Shown: positions 50,999-62,084, numbered from the stretch's first letter. The stretch is DNA of 64,000 bases from Paracyclopina nana (GCA_019096065.1 JAGUCH010000007.1:146501-210500); one strand, 5' to 3'. Program-made: numbers and translations. Notes: generated from the sequence alone by a model not told the origin.

Positions 50999-53900
50999 TA
51001 CCAAGCTTAGCCTAATAAGTTTTCATGGACTCATTTACTTAAAGCATTGCTTTTGAGTCCTAGCAGAAGTCATACAAGTCTTTGTTATGACTAGACTTAG
51101 CCTTGGGAGCCAAAGTCTCATCAAGGAGTGGTCATTTTTTCAATCAAGCTTGGAAATCTGTCTGGCTAGGAATAAATCCTATTAAAAGTCTCCTATAAAC
51201 AGTCCCATCAAGGAGTGGTCATTAGCAAAAGTCAAGTCCAGTTCTTAGTAACTTAAGAAAGCTTAGCCAAATAAGTTTTTGTGGACTAATTTACTTAAAG
51301 CACAGCTTTTGAGTCCTAGCTTAAGTCATTCAAGTCTTTGTTATGACTAGGCTTAGCCTTGTGAGACAAGGTCTCATCAAGGAGTGGTCTTTTTTTCGCC
51401 CAAGCTAGGAAATCTGTCTGGCTAGGAATAAATCTTATTAAAAGTCCCATCAAGGAGTGGTCATTAGCAAAAGTCAAGTCCAGTTCTTTGTAACTTTAGA
51501 AAGCTTAGCCAAATAAGTTTTTGTGGAGTAATTTACTTAAAGCACAGCTTTTGAGTCCTAGCTTAAGTCATTCAAGTCTTTGTTATGACTAGGCTTATAC
51601 TTTGGAGACAAGGTCTCATCTAGGAGTGGTCTTTTTTTTGCCCAAGCTAGGAAATCTGTCTGGCTAGGAATAAATCCTATTAAAAGTCCCATCAAGGAGT
51701 GGTCATTAGCAAAAGTCAAGTCCAGTTCTTAGTAACTTAAGAAAGCTTAGCCAAATAAGTTTTTGTGGAGTAATTTACTTAAAGTACAGCTTTTGAGTCC
51801 TAGTTTAAGTCATTCAAGTCTTTGTTATGACTAGGCTGAGTCTTGTGAGACAAGGTCTCAACAAGGAGTGGTCTTTTTTCGCTCAAGCTAGGAAATCTGT
51901 CTGGCTAGGAATAAATCCTATTAAAAGTCCCATCAAGGAGTGGTCATTAGCAAAAGTCAAGTCCAGTTCTTAGTAACTTAAGAAAGCTTAGCCAAATAAG
52001 TTTTTGTGGAGTAATTTACTTAAAGCACAGCTTTTGAGTCCTAGCTTAAGTCATTCAAGTCTTTGTTATGACTAGGCTTAGCCTTGTGAGACAAGGTCTC
52101 ATCAAGGAGTGGTCTTTTTTTCGCCCAAGCTAGGAAATCTGTCTGGCTAGGAATAAATCTTATTAAAAGTCCCATCAAGGAGTGGTCATTAGCAAAAGTC
52201 AAGTCCAGTTCTTTGTAACTTTAGAAAGCTTAGCCAAATAAGTTTTTGTGGAGTAATTTACTTAAAGCACAGCTTTTGAGTCCTAGCTTAAGTCATTCAA
52301 GTCTTTGTTATGACTAGGCTTATACTTTGGAGACAAGGTCTCATCAAGGAGTGGTCTTTTTTTTGCCCAAGCTAGGAAATCTGTCTGGCTAGGAATAAAT
52401 CCTATTAAAAGTCCCATCAAGGAGTGGTCATTAGCAAAAGTCAAGTCCAGTTCTTAGTAACTTAAGAAAGCTTAGCCAAATAAGTTTTTGTGGAGTAATT
52501 TACTTAAAGCACAGCTTTTGAGTCCTAGCTTAAGTCATTCAAGTCTTTGTTATGACTAGGCTTATACTTTGGAGACAAGGTCTCAACAAGGAGTGGTCTT
52601 TTTTCGCTCAAGCTAGGAAATCTGTCTGGCTAGGAATAAATCCTATTAAAAGTCCCATCAAGGAGTGGTCATTAGCAAAAGTCAAGTCCAGTTCTTAGTA
52701 ACTTAAGAAAGCTTAGCCAAATAAGTTTTTGTGGAGTAATTTACTTAAAGCACAGCTTTTGAGTCCTAGCTTAAGTCATTCAAGTCTTTGTTATGACTAG
52801 GCTTATACTTTGGAGACAAGGTCTCAACAAGGAGTGGTCTTTTTTCGCTCAAGCTAGGAAATCTGTCTGGCTAGGAATAAATCCTATTAAAAGTCCCATC
52901 AAGGAGTGGTCATTAGCAAAAGTCAAGTCCAGTTCTTAGTAACTTAAGAAAGCTTAGCCAAATAAGTTTTTGTGGAGTAATTTACTTAAAGCACAGCTTT
53001 TGAGTCCTAGCTGAAGTCATTCAAGTCTTTGTTATGACTAGGCTTATACTTTGGAGACAAGGTCTCATCTAGGAGTGGTCTTTTTTTTGCCCAAGCTAGG
53101 AAATCTGTCTGGCTAGGAATAAATCCTATTAAAAGTCCCATCAAGGAGTGGTCATTAGCAAAAGTCAAGTCCAGTTCTTAGTAACTTAAGAAAGCTTAGC
53201 CAAATAAGTTTTTGTGGAGTAATTTACTTAAAGCACAGCTTTTGAGTCCTAGCTTAAGTCATTCAAGTCTTTGTTATGACTAGGCTTAGCCTTGTGAGAC
53301 AAGGTCTCATCAAGGAGTGGTCTTTTTTTCGCCCAAGCTAGGAAATCTGTCTGGCTAGGAATAAATCTTATTAAAAGTCCCATCAAGGAGTGGTCATTAG
53401 CAAAAGTCAAGTCCATTCTTTGTAACTTTAGAAAGCTTAGCCAAATAAGTTTTTGTGGAGTAATTTACTTAAAGCACAGCTTTTGAGTCCTATAAGTCAT
53501 TCAAGTCTTTGTTATGACTAGGCTTATACTTTGGAGACAAGGTCTCATCTAGGAGTGGTCTTTTTTTTGCCCAAGCTAGGAAATCTGTCTGGCTAGGAAT
53601 AAATCCTATTAAAAGTCCCATCAAGGAGTGGTCATTAGCAAAAGTCAAGTCCAGTTCTTAGTAACTTAAGAAAGCTTAGCCAAATAAGTTTTTGTGGAGT
53701 AATTTACTTAAAGTACAGCTTTTGAGTCCTAGTTTAAGTCATTCAAGTCTTTGTTATGACTAGGCTGAGTCTTGTGAGACAAGGTCTCATCAAGGAGTGG
53801 TCTTTTTTTCGCCCAAGCTAGGAAATCTGTCTGGCTAGGAATAAATCCTATTAAAAGTCCCATCAAGGAGTGGTCATTAGCAAAAGTCAAGTCCAGTTCT

Positions 53901-55230
53901 TAGTAACTTAAGAAAGCTTAGCCAAATAAGTTTTTGTGGAGTAATTTACTTAAAGCACAGCTTTTGAGTCCTAGCTTAAGTCATTCAAGTCTTTGTTATG
54001 ACTAGGCTTAGCCTTGTGAGACAAGGTCTCATCAAGGAGTGGTCTTTTTTTCGCCCAAGCTAGGAAATCTGTCTGGCTAGGAATAAATCCTATTAAAAGT
54101 CCCATCAAGGAGTGGTCATTAGCAAAAGTCAAGTCCAGTTCTTAGTAACTTAAGAAAGCTTAGCCAAATAAGTTTTTGTGGAGTAATTTACTTAAAGCAC
54201 AGCTTTTGAGTCCTAGCTTAAGTCATTCAAGTCTTTGTTATGACTAGGCTTATACTTTGGAGACAAGGTCTCATCAAGGAGTGGTCTTTTTTTTGCTCAA
54301 GCTAGGAAATCTGTCTGGCTAGGAATAAATCCTATTAAAAGTCCCATCAAGGAGTGGTCATTAGCAAAAGTCAAGTCCAGTACTTAGTAACTTAAGAAAG
54401 CTTAGCCAAATAAGTTTTTGTGGAGTAATTTACTTAAAGCACAGCTTTTGAGTCCTAGCTTAAGTCATTCAAGTCTTTGTTATGACTAGGCTTATACTTT
54501 GGAGACAAGGTCTCAACAAGGAGTGGTCTTTTTTCGCTCAAGCTAGGAAATCTGTCTGGCTAGGAATAAATCCTATTAAAAGTCCCATCAAGGAGTGGTC
54601 ATTAGCAAAAGTCAAGTCCAGTTCTTAGTAACTTAAGAAAGCTTAGCCAAATAAGTTTTTGTGGAGTAATTTACTTAAAGCACAGCTTTTGAGTCCTAGC
54701 TTAAGTCATTCAAGTCTTTGTTATGACTAGGCTTATACTTTGGAGACAAGGTCTCATCAAGGAGTGGTCTTTTTTTTGCCCAAGCTAGGAAATCTGTCTG
54801 GCTAGGAATAAATCCTATTAAAAGTCCCATCAAGGAGTGGTCATTAGCAAAAGTCAAGTCCAGTTCTTAGTAACTTAAGAAAGCTTAGCCAAATAAGTTT
54901 TTGTGGAGTAATTTACTTAAAGCACAGCTTTTGAGTCCTAGCTTAAGTCATTCAAGTCTTTGTTATGACTAGGCTTAGCCTTGTGAGACAAGGTCTCATC
55001 AAGGAGTGGTCTTTTTTTCGCCCAAGCTAGGAAATCTGTCTGGCTAGGAATAAATCCTATTAAAAGTCCCATCAAGGAGTGGTCATTAGCAAAAGTCAAG
55101 TCCAGTTCTTTGTAACTTTAGAAAGCTTAGCCAAATAAGTTTTTGTGGAGTAATTTACTTAAAGCACAGCTTTTGAGTCCTAGCTTAAGTCATACAAGTC
55201 TTTGTTATGACTAGGCTTAGCCTTGGGAGC
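50999..55230 (+). repeat. About 242-bp satellite array, about 17 copies
   Basis: Successive GTCCCATCAAGGAGTGGTCA landmarks (51444, 51686, 51927, 52169, 52411, 52652, 52893, 53135, 53377, 53615, 53857, 54099, 54341, 54582, 54824, 55066) are 241-242 bp apart, except one 238-bp unit. Each unit holds two CAAGGAGTGGTC boxes and an AAGCTT site. The first unit is diverged. Variants differ mainly in TTAGCCTTGTGAGAC versus TTATACTTTGGAGAC and in CATCAAGG, CATCTAGG or CAACAAGG. Confidence 0.95.
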
Positions 55231-55545
55231 AAAGTCAAACTTTTGATTCATTTTGAATTCGCAAGAGAGAAAACTTGCGCATCGTGCGGTACTTCTACTT
55301 TACTGCTAATAAAACACGAAATTCTTGACCAAGTCAATTTTGAGTCAAAATGTCAGTTGCAGTTGATAGTTTGGGTCAACTTGACTCAAAATATGAGGCA
55401 AAGTCAAACTTTTGATTTATTTTGAATTCGGAAGAGTGAAAACTTGCGGATCGCGCGGTACTTTAACTTTACTTCTTATAAATCACGAAATTCTTGACCA
55501 AGTCAATTTTGATAGTTTGGGTCAACTTGACTCAAACTATGAGGC
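55231..55545 (-). repeat. Inverted copies of the 169-bp satellite
   Basis: About two diverged units in reverse orientation relative to 49272-50998 (GAATTCGCAAGAGAGAAAAC; TTGACTCAAAATATGAGGCA), so the 242-bp array is bracketed by inverted 169-bp units. Confidence 0.85.
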
Positions 55546-55548
55546 AAA

Positions 55549-55581
55549 GGCTCATTATCTTATCGTGGAAGATAATGAGCC
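55549..55581. repeat. 13-bp perfect hairpin
   Basis: GGCTCATTATCTT, loop ATCGTGG, AAGATAATGAGCC, at the right edge of the inverted satellite copies. Confidence 0.85.
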
Positions 55582-56120
55582 AAAGTCAAACTTTTGATGT
55601 GCCTTTGGCCTTGCTGTTAAAAGAGGCTTTTAAAGGTCTTATTATGGAGTGGTCATAGCCATTCATGTCTCATTATGGAGTGGTCTTATTGCATGTCCCA
55701 TCAGTGTATAATAAGATAGGAAAAGTCAGACTGAGTCCCATCAGTGTATAATAAAACCAAAAGGTCCCATCAGTGTATAATAAAAATAGAATGTCTCAGA
55801 ATTTGATGAAACTTGGCAAAATGATAGATTTTAGGGTCTAGTTTCAGAAAAAAATTACCCCAGCTCCCTCTGATCACCAGGAGCTGAGAAATCGCCGAGT
55901 GGTCAATTTGTCCATCAGTGCTACATAACGTCCTTCCTTTAACCACTCGTCCTATCAGTGCTACAGTGCGCACGAATATATGAGTTGAGCTCAAAATCAA
56001 CTTTCATTTCTATCAAGCTGCTCGTTGAGGGCGAGTTATTATTATATATGATTACTTTTAATTTACTTAAAAGCTTAGCATCAACTTAACTCCTTGATAT
56101 CAAGTATCTTATGATGATTA
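55582..56120. other. Right flank of the satellite block
   Basis: No gene. Contains ATTATGGAGTGGTC twice (about 55643, 55672) and CCCATCAGTGTATAATAA-type repeats three times (55690-55790). Confidence 0.6.
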
Positions 56121-56122
56121 TA

Positions 56123-56330
56123 CAGTCTGACCGTTCAAAATTGGACAGTATGGGAATCCAAACTTTTTGTCACGTATTCAAGAAATACAGGTCTTTTAAA
56201 TGATATCTTTGGAAAGATTGAGCCTTTTCCCATCTTTTTTTTTGTAAAAGTAGAAAAAGTCAATTTTAAGAGGAAAAAACCAGGAAAATTCAATTTTCCT
56301 AACACATCAACCTGAGGGCTACTGTAACCC
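56123..56330 (+). repeat. Dispersed repeat, Tc1/mariner-like end (copy 1)
   Basis: Starts TACAGTCTGACCGTTCAAAA and matches, with changes and small gaps, the segment at 60717-60850 (TTGGAC, GGGAATC-AAACTT, GAGCCTTTTCCCATCTTTTT). TA followed by CAGT is typical of Tc1/mariner termini. Confidence 0.6.
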
Positions 56331-56759
56331 AGAAAAAATTGCCCACCCAAAATATGTTCATATTCTGAAAGCTTATGCAATGGGGGTTTGTATGTAGTGA
56401 AGGGTGAATGTAGTCAAGAATGGCTTTGAATGCAAGGCTCGACAGAAAAAGGCTAATGACAAAGCCAAACGAATAGATCCATTTTGAGTCCAGCATCTTT
56501 GCTGCTCTCGCATGGACTGAGTACTTTTATGTGATTGTGACTTGGTCTCAACCAACTGCAAATTGTAGGGTACTTGATATAACGAGGTTTCCTCTCATTA
56601 CACCAACATTATCATGAGCGAGGCCCAGCTCTGCTTAAAATGATGATGATGTTGGCCTCATTCTCTTAGCTGATGCCAATTACTGGCTAGCTACTTTCAT
56701 TTTAAATTGCATAGCCTAATGCATGCCTTTCTTAGTTTAAAGGCTATCGTGGAAGTGAT
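56331..56759. other. 3' flank of tectonic
   Basis: No supported gene. A minus-strand AATAAA overlaps the last codons of tectonic (TCAATAAATG) and may be its poly(A) signal. Confidence 0.4.
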
Positions 56760-59302
56760 TCAAACATTTATTGAAAGCTTGCATAGTAAGAAGAAGAGTG
56801 CCACTCTAAAAAACTTAACATTACACTTAATTTGTGGAGAACTTGAAGTCGACATTTCGGAGGGTGAATAGACAAAAGGATAGAAGAAGTCATGAGGAAG
56901 TTTGGCTTCTAGGACAGGCTTTTCCCTGAAGAATTCCAATGCTGGCTGGGTCATATCCAAGAAAGCAACCGAAGTTGAGATCTCAATAGGCTGAGACGAA
57001 TTCGGTTGCCTGCAATTGAGTGCATGGCAGTTAAAGAAGATGTCTTTTGGAGTAGCAAAGATGCAATGAACACCAATGATTTTGGCTTGAGGATTTGCTT
57101 GAGAGCCAACATTGGCATAGTAAATGTCAATGTGCATGCTTGTCACTACATCTTTGCAACCACCAGCATTGTTAGAGTTGTGAATGTTGGTGGCTTCATC
57201 ATATGATGGGACATTGGTAAGCCCAACTTTGATCCAGTCCTGGGGGTTGGTACTTTTTGAATTGCCAAATGTGGCTACCCTTTGCTTGATTAGAAGTTCC
57301 AAGCCATAGTCCTCCAGAGAATTCCTGCCGTTTCTTCTGTTTCTTTTCAAGCTCATTTGGTTGCCAACTAGGGTATCCAAAGCTTCTTTCCTTACCTGAT
57401 GGCAGGACTTGGAAAGTTCTTTCCTTGTTTTGAAAATGACACAACCAACCCTGGTATTGATTCCAAATTGAATTTTTTGCCTGAAACAACATATACTCAT
57501 TTTACTATTTTAAGCACTTAGGCTGGCTAGCATCCTACTCTAATGGCTGTTAACTGTAGGAGCATACTATACAGCCTGAGTCTTCAAATACTTTACACGT
57601 TACAAATACTTTTAGATTGAAAGTGTGTAAAGTATTTGACGACTCAGGCTGTATATATGAAATTTGTACCTTTGTACTTGATTGCAGCTCTTGGCACTAG
57701 TTGGACTCATGATAGTCAGGAATTGTGACATTTCATCATATCCTCTATCAATCAACATGTCTGATTGGATTAGAGAACTCATGGTTGACTCATCATTTAA
57801 GCTCTCTGAATCTTTGTGGGACAAGACGCCAGCCAGGATCGGCTTGCCAACAATGTATCCTGGATTCCCACTCCTTGCTTCCAAAATGGTTGTCTGGTTT
57901 TCAGTAGCCCAATAGTGAGTATAGCCAAACGTTTGGCTCACAACAATTTTTTCTCCCAATTTTGGGGAGAAGTTGGTCATTTCAACCAATGCTTTGATGC
58001 TAATGATCCCCTCTACCCCACCATGGTAGATTTCATACTTTAACTTGGTCAGAACATTTTCACAGGCCTTTATAAAATTCGCAAATGTAGCATTAGATCT
58101 GCCCAAATACTTTTTAGATTAAATACCTTTGTAGGCTCAGACAAAGCCTCGTTTAGTTTTGTTTCCACGCAAACAGTTTCTTCATGGTCTAGGTTGATGC
58201 ATACTTCGGGCTTGACAATGACCAGTTCCTGGGTCATTTTGGCCACATCATCAATGCTGTTGTTCATCAGGGTGTTGAGGCTTTTCAACACCCTAAATCC
58301 AGCCACATAATTTACAGCATTGATCTCGGGAATTGCAGTGCAGTCTGTGAAGTCTTCAAGGACAACATTGCAAGAGTACTCTTTATCCCCAAGGAATGGA
58401 ACGGGAGAAAAGGCTCCACATCTTGAACCGAAAATTGGCACAGGCAGACTTAAATGGCTGATTTGAGCTTCATCAGTGATGACAATGATCGGATCTCCAG
58501 CTTTGTAACTTGCGTTGAAGCTTGGGCTCTCTTTGGCGGAGTTGGAAGTTGAAGACCAAGCAAAGGCCTTGTGCCTGGACTTCATTTCCTCAAAGTAGGT
58601 TACGTTCTCAATGGGCTCCCTGTCTAAGTAAGTGAACCCCTCCATCATGTTGGCATTGGTGATGCAGAAAAGCGGATTATCCTGGTTGACTTTCTCCATC
58701 AGGTACTGTGTGTTGTTATCAACCACGATTTCAGTCTTGTAGCAATACCTTGGGCTTAAATTGTTGGGCTTGACAACTTTGCACTCGGAAAACACCTTTA
58801 TGTCTTGGATGGAGCAATCGATGTCACAGCAGCAATTGACATCGCAAGATCTTTGAGTGAGGTCACATGTGCAAAAATGCCCTAGCTCTAATTCGGACCG
58901 GTTGAATTTGAAGCCTTCAGGCAACATATTGTCCATGGAGGAGTTTTTGGTGCTTGAAGAAGGTACAGATTGTGTAGACAGTTCTAAATTGAATAAAATA
59001 TCTATCATCTCTGTGCTTCCTTTGGATAAATTATTTTACCTAGAGTTGAATCTGGTGTTGTAGGTTCGGTCGACACCATAGTGTCCTCTCGCCCTTGAAG
59101 GACATTAATTTGATTTAACTTATAAATGTCTACATCATTTCTCACCTTGAGTTGAATCTGGTAGCATAGTGTTTGTAAAGTTGGTGTAATCTAGCGGCTG
59201 AGTGGTGATCTCTTCAAGGGTAGGCAAATCAGTGGCATTGTCTTGACCAAGGGCAAAGCTGATCAAGGCCAAAATGAAGACCTTTTCAGCACTCAATGCC
59301 AT
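56760..59302 (-). CDS. Tectonic (TCTN), ciliary transition-zone protein
   Basis: Component of the MKS/B9 complex that gates membrane proteins into cilia. Exons 59302-59146, 59093-59040, 58983-58127, 58067-57670 and 57480-56760 give about 728 residues. The first 19 residues (MALSAEKVFILALISFALG) form a signal peptide. The diagnostic cysteine block CTCDLTQRSCDVNCCCDIDC is near residue 105. The following Tectonic domain has many conserved features (SPRYCYKT, FAWSS). The C terminus is a hydrophobic helix (FFRVALFFLLC), so it should be membrane-anchored. The start codon lies inside the end of B9D2, in another frame. Intron 4 contains an 80-bp MITE-like element. The DEG/ENaC and kelch families are absent here. 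I cannot assign TCTN1, 2 or 3. Confidence 0.9.
57572..57651. mobile_element. 80-bp MITE with TA target duplication
   Basis: Inverted ends CAGCCTGAGTCTTCAAATAC...ACTTTACAC and the matching GTGTAAAGTATTTGACGACT...CAGGCTG, about 28 bp each, flanked by TA on both sides. Tc1/mariner-type ends; sits in tectonic intron 4. Confidence 0.75.
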
Positions 59303-59873
59303 ATTTATCAAAGTTTCTCTGTATGATTCCCAACTGAATGTGGACTTTGCCCATAGCAGTCGTGGTCAGCCTGAACCTGTCAGAGCTGGAGGAGAGTAAA
59401 TCTGGATTCCGAAGTTGGTGGCTTCCACCCACGTAGTACTGTGCAATGGTTTCTCTAATGCTGCCAGAAGGCCTCCAAGTGGCAATTTCTATATTGTGAA
59501 AGCCTGGCGAGGTGGGAATATGGCAAAAGCCGTAGGCTATCAGCTCGTTTCTTCCAAAGCTGTCCTGGTTGTAGACTTGAAAGTGAATCTTTGGCCAACC
59601 CTGCAGTCCCCTGGTAGCAAAATGCACATCTACTGGATGACACCAAAATGCAGTCTCACCCACAGAGGGGTTGTCAACTTGGGTTTGGCCTTCTCGAAGA
59701 CCTTGCAAGACCTTCCAAGCTCCCCCTGAGTGAACGCTCCACTTGCAAAATAAACTCCTAAAATGATCTGTTAATAAAACTTCTCGGAATTCTCATAAAA
59801 AATTTAGCTTATACTTGTATGGATAAAAGTCAGAGGCCCCTATAATTTGCCCGATAATGTGAAGCTCAGCCAT
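59286..59873 (-). CDS. B9D2: B9 domain-containing protein 2 (B9D2)
   Basis: Ciliary transition-zone protein of the MKS complex, a C2-like B9 domain that binds B9D1 and MKS1. Exons 59873-59815 and 59757-59286 give 176 residues (human 175). The match runs end to end: AELHIIGQIIGASDF at the start, SLFCKWSVHSGGAWKVL across the intron, GLREGQTQVD, WCHPVDVHFATRGLQGWPKI, QDSFGRNELIAYGFCHIP and the invariant tail NFDKYGIEC. The stop TGA is at 59288-59286. The ATG of tectonic lies 17 bp before the end of this frame, so the two genes overlap and probably share a transcript. Confidence 0.96.
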
Positions 59874-60300
59874 GAAGCTGCAATTGTTCCATTTATGATT
59901 AAGACACAGGTAGAGCAAAAAGTATTGATATACTATACTATATGCTTTTAAATCCAGGTAAGCTTTATAGCAAGGCCTTTCTACTCCACTTTGGGCTTTC
60001 CTTAATTCCATTCAGAGTTATCAACGGTGGTCGAAAACGACCAAAGTGGTTGTTTATGACTGACTTTGGTCGGAAAAAAAATTGGTGGTCGGTGGTCGGA
60101 AAAGTGGTCGTTTTTGAAACTGACCAAAACGTACTTAGGGCCTCCTTATACTCATGTGCATCTATCACTTCAGTAGAACTCATCTCTTTAGTGAGATACA
60201 ATGAGCGAATCGGGACTAATTTTAAGCGTAGAAATAAAGAATTTTCTTTCTAGAAAAAATAAAAATACTGATTTCTTGTAAACATTTTCCTAAGGGAATA
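59874..60300. other. 5' flank of B9D2
   Basis: No gene supported. A GGTCG/CGACC-rich stretch at 60030-60125 (GGTGGTCGAAAACGACC and variants) forms small inverted repeats. I looked for a clear RFX X-box and did not find one. Confidence 0.4.
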
Positions 60301-60421
60301 TACTAAAATGCGCGACATGCGCGACATACGCGACAAGCGCGACATGCGCGACAAACTACTAAAATGCGCGACATGCGCGACTACTAAAATGCGCGACAAG
60401 CACCACAGGTTACTAAAATGC
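60301..60421 (+). repeat. GCGCGACA minisatellite, forward block
   Basis: TACTAAAATGCGCGACATGC and shorter GCGCGACA units repeated. The reverse complement block lies at 61591-61735. Confidence 0.9.
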
Positions 60422-60716
60422 AAAAAAAAATGTTTAGTTACCACTTCTTGAAATATTTTTTCTATTTACTGTTACTGATTAATTGTTATGCTTTTTCATA
60501 AATATTACATTTAAGTAGCTCACTCTGCACTGTTCACCTATGGTTATGGCCGAAATTATGGCATAGTTTTTTATCAGAGAGGAGATAAAACAATGCAAAA
60601 TTTTTAGAATTGAAAAAAAAGTAAGAATTGAAAAAATTGCTATGTTAGACTTGAAAAAAATTACAATGTTAGACTTAAAAAAGAATTATCATTCTTTTTG
60701 CCTGTTATTTATTATA

Positions 60717-60850
60717 CAGTCTGTACTCGTCCGTTCAATATTGGACGGTGTGGGAATCTAAACTTGGGGTTTCATAATCCAGAAATACTCATTGGAAAGC
60801 TGGAGCCTTTTCCCATCTTTTTTGTCAAAATAGAAAAAATAGTTATTTAT
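60717..60850 (+). repeat. Dispersed repeat, Tc1/mariner-like end (copy 2)
   Basis: TA then CAGTCTGTACTCGTCCGTTC, with the same downstream words as copy 1 at 56123. A CAGACTG followed by TA at 61558-61566 might be the far end of a non-autonomous element. Confidence 0.5.
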
Positions 60851-61123
60851 TTCGAGCTGGGGCACTAGTAAAGCTGTACTCGAGTTTTCCCATTTTAAAA
60901 TCCTCGCTCAGCTATTTAATGACCCTACTTTACGTGCCCCAGCTCGGAATATACAATTTTATATTCTGTAATACGATTTTTGAGTGTTTTAATGAAGTTA
61001 CCGGGCTGGCCCGTGCCCTTGAAAATGCTGCTCGGTTTTTAGTTGCTTCACTGGCTCTCATGCGCTAGCATCCTGTGGTTTGGGAGCAATAAAATAGACT
61101 TTTAAGATTCATTTTTGCAGTTG

Positions 61124-61207
61124 TGCTCCTATGGCACAATGGTTAGAGTGCTGGGCTCTTAACTCAGTAGTCTAGGGTTCAAACCCCAGTCATACCCTAA
61201 CTTTTTT
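61124..61207 (+). pseudogene. tRNA-Lys(CTT)-like sequence, likely SINE or tRNA pseudogene
   Basis: A-box-like TGGCACAATGGTTAGAGTGC, anticodon arm CTGGG-CTCTTAA-CTCAG with anticodon CTT, perfect B box GGTTCAAACCC, then a T7 terminator. The acceptor ends do not pair, so it is not a functional tRNA as written. Confidence 0.6.
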
Positions 61208-61271
61208 TATTTCTTTATCTGGCATAAGTCATGGTAAAGTCCTGTTCATAGCATGCAATTTTCATGATGTT

Positions 61272-61350
61272 TCCATAGCTCAGTGGTAAGAGAATTGGAA
61301 TGTTGATCCATCTTTTTGTGGTTCGACTCTTGGATGATCCTCTCTTTTTC
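61272..61350 (+). pseudogene. tRNA-Asn(GTT)-like sequence, degenerate
   Basis: TAGCTCAGTGGTAAGAG D-arm and TTGGA-ATGTTGA-TCCAT anticodon arm with GTT, a poor T arm around GGTTCGACTC, then a CTTTTTC terminator. The acceptor pairs at only four or five positions. Confidence 0.5.
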
Positions 61351-61590
61351 TAACTTCTTTGGAATTTGGATTAGTTCCATGGAATATGAGGGGCATTAAA
61401 TTACTTAAAATCCCTCAAATTTGATTCAAGGGCTGTTAAGTATTTAATATCCCCCAAATTGCTTAGAAAGAACTGTGATATAAAAGAGCTGAGTCGGATC
61501 GGTAAACTGAATTATAACACGAGGAAATCGTATTACAGTATATAAATACTTTAAATTCAGACTGTATATTTGGTTGTCCCATAATTTAAT

Positions 61591-61735
61591 AGTCGCGCTT
61601 GTCGCGCATTTTAGTAGTCGCGCATGTCGCGCATTTTAGCAGTTAGTCGCGCATGTCGCGCATTTTAGTAGTCGCGCATGTCGCGCATTTTAGTAGTTTG
61701 TCGCGCTTGTCGCGCATGTCGCGCATTTTAGTATA
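61591..61735 (-). repeat. GCGCGACA minisatellite, inverted block
   Basis: Reverse complement units TGTCGCGCATTTTAGTA, about five copies. With 60301-60421 it brackets 1.2 kb that includes the tRNA-like sequences. Confidence 0.9.
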
Positions 61736-61790
61736 TACATTTTAGTGACATATTTTTGGGATATACTAAAATGCGCGACATGCGCGACAA
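61707..61790. repeat. 29-bp perfect inverted repeat
   Basis: Arms 61707-61735 and 61762-61790 are exact reverse complements (TATACTAAAATGCGCGACAT...), with a 26-bp spacer. The stem could form a strong hairpin or mark an element end. Confidence 0.85.
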
Positions 61791-62084
61791 ACAACTAAAA
61801 TTAGTTGTCATTGTCACAATTGAGTTACTCAATTTAAAATTTCAATATAAAAATTGCCAAATTGTAGCATTTTTAAATAATTTTCAACGGAAGAGCCATT
61901 TAAAGATGATATTAATTTTTTGAGGCATAAGCAAAAACTTTAAGCAAAGTTGAAAAATAAGCGTTAACGATGCTTCCTTGATGTTTGAAAACGCACGTAC
62001 ACGGTCCGAAAGTATATACCGCCAGCTAGGATTCGCTCGTGACTCGTAGTACACGGAACACCATAAAAATTGTAATCACATTTT
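61791..62084. other. 3' flank of the ligase gene
   Basis: AT-rich, no gene or clear repeat seen. Confidence 0.4.

Noticed and set aside
49272-55230. CRISPR array or bacterial origin for the tandem repeats
   Set aside because: Units are contiguous without unique spacers and lie among intron-containing animal genes.
55207-55597. Short plus-strand frames in the inverted satellite
   Set aside because: They repeat with the satellite unit and have no start context or conservation signal.
58107-58126. A 17-bp intron in tectonic between TACAAAG-like boundaries near 58,110
   Set aside because: Too short to splice; the acceptor at 58068 gives a 59-bp intron in the correct phase.
61124-61350. Two functional tRNA genes
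   Set aside because: Acceptor stems do not pair properly and the T arms are damaged, so I list them as tRNA-like sequences.
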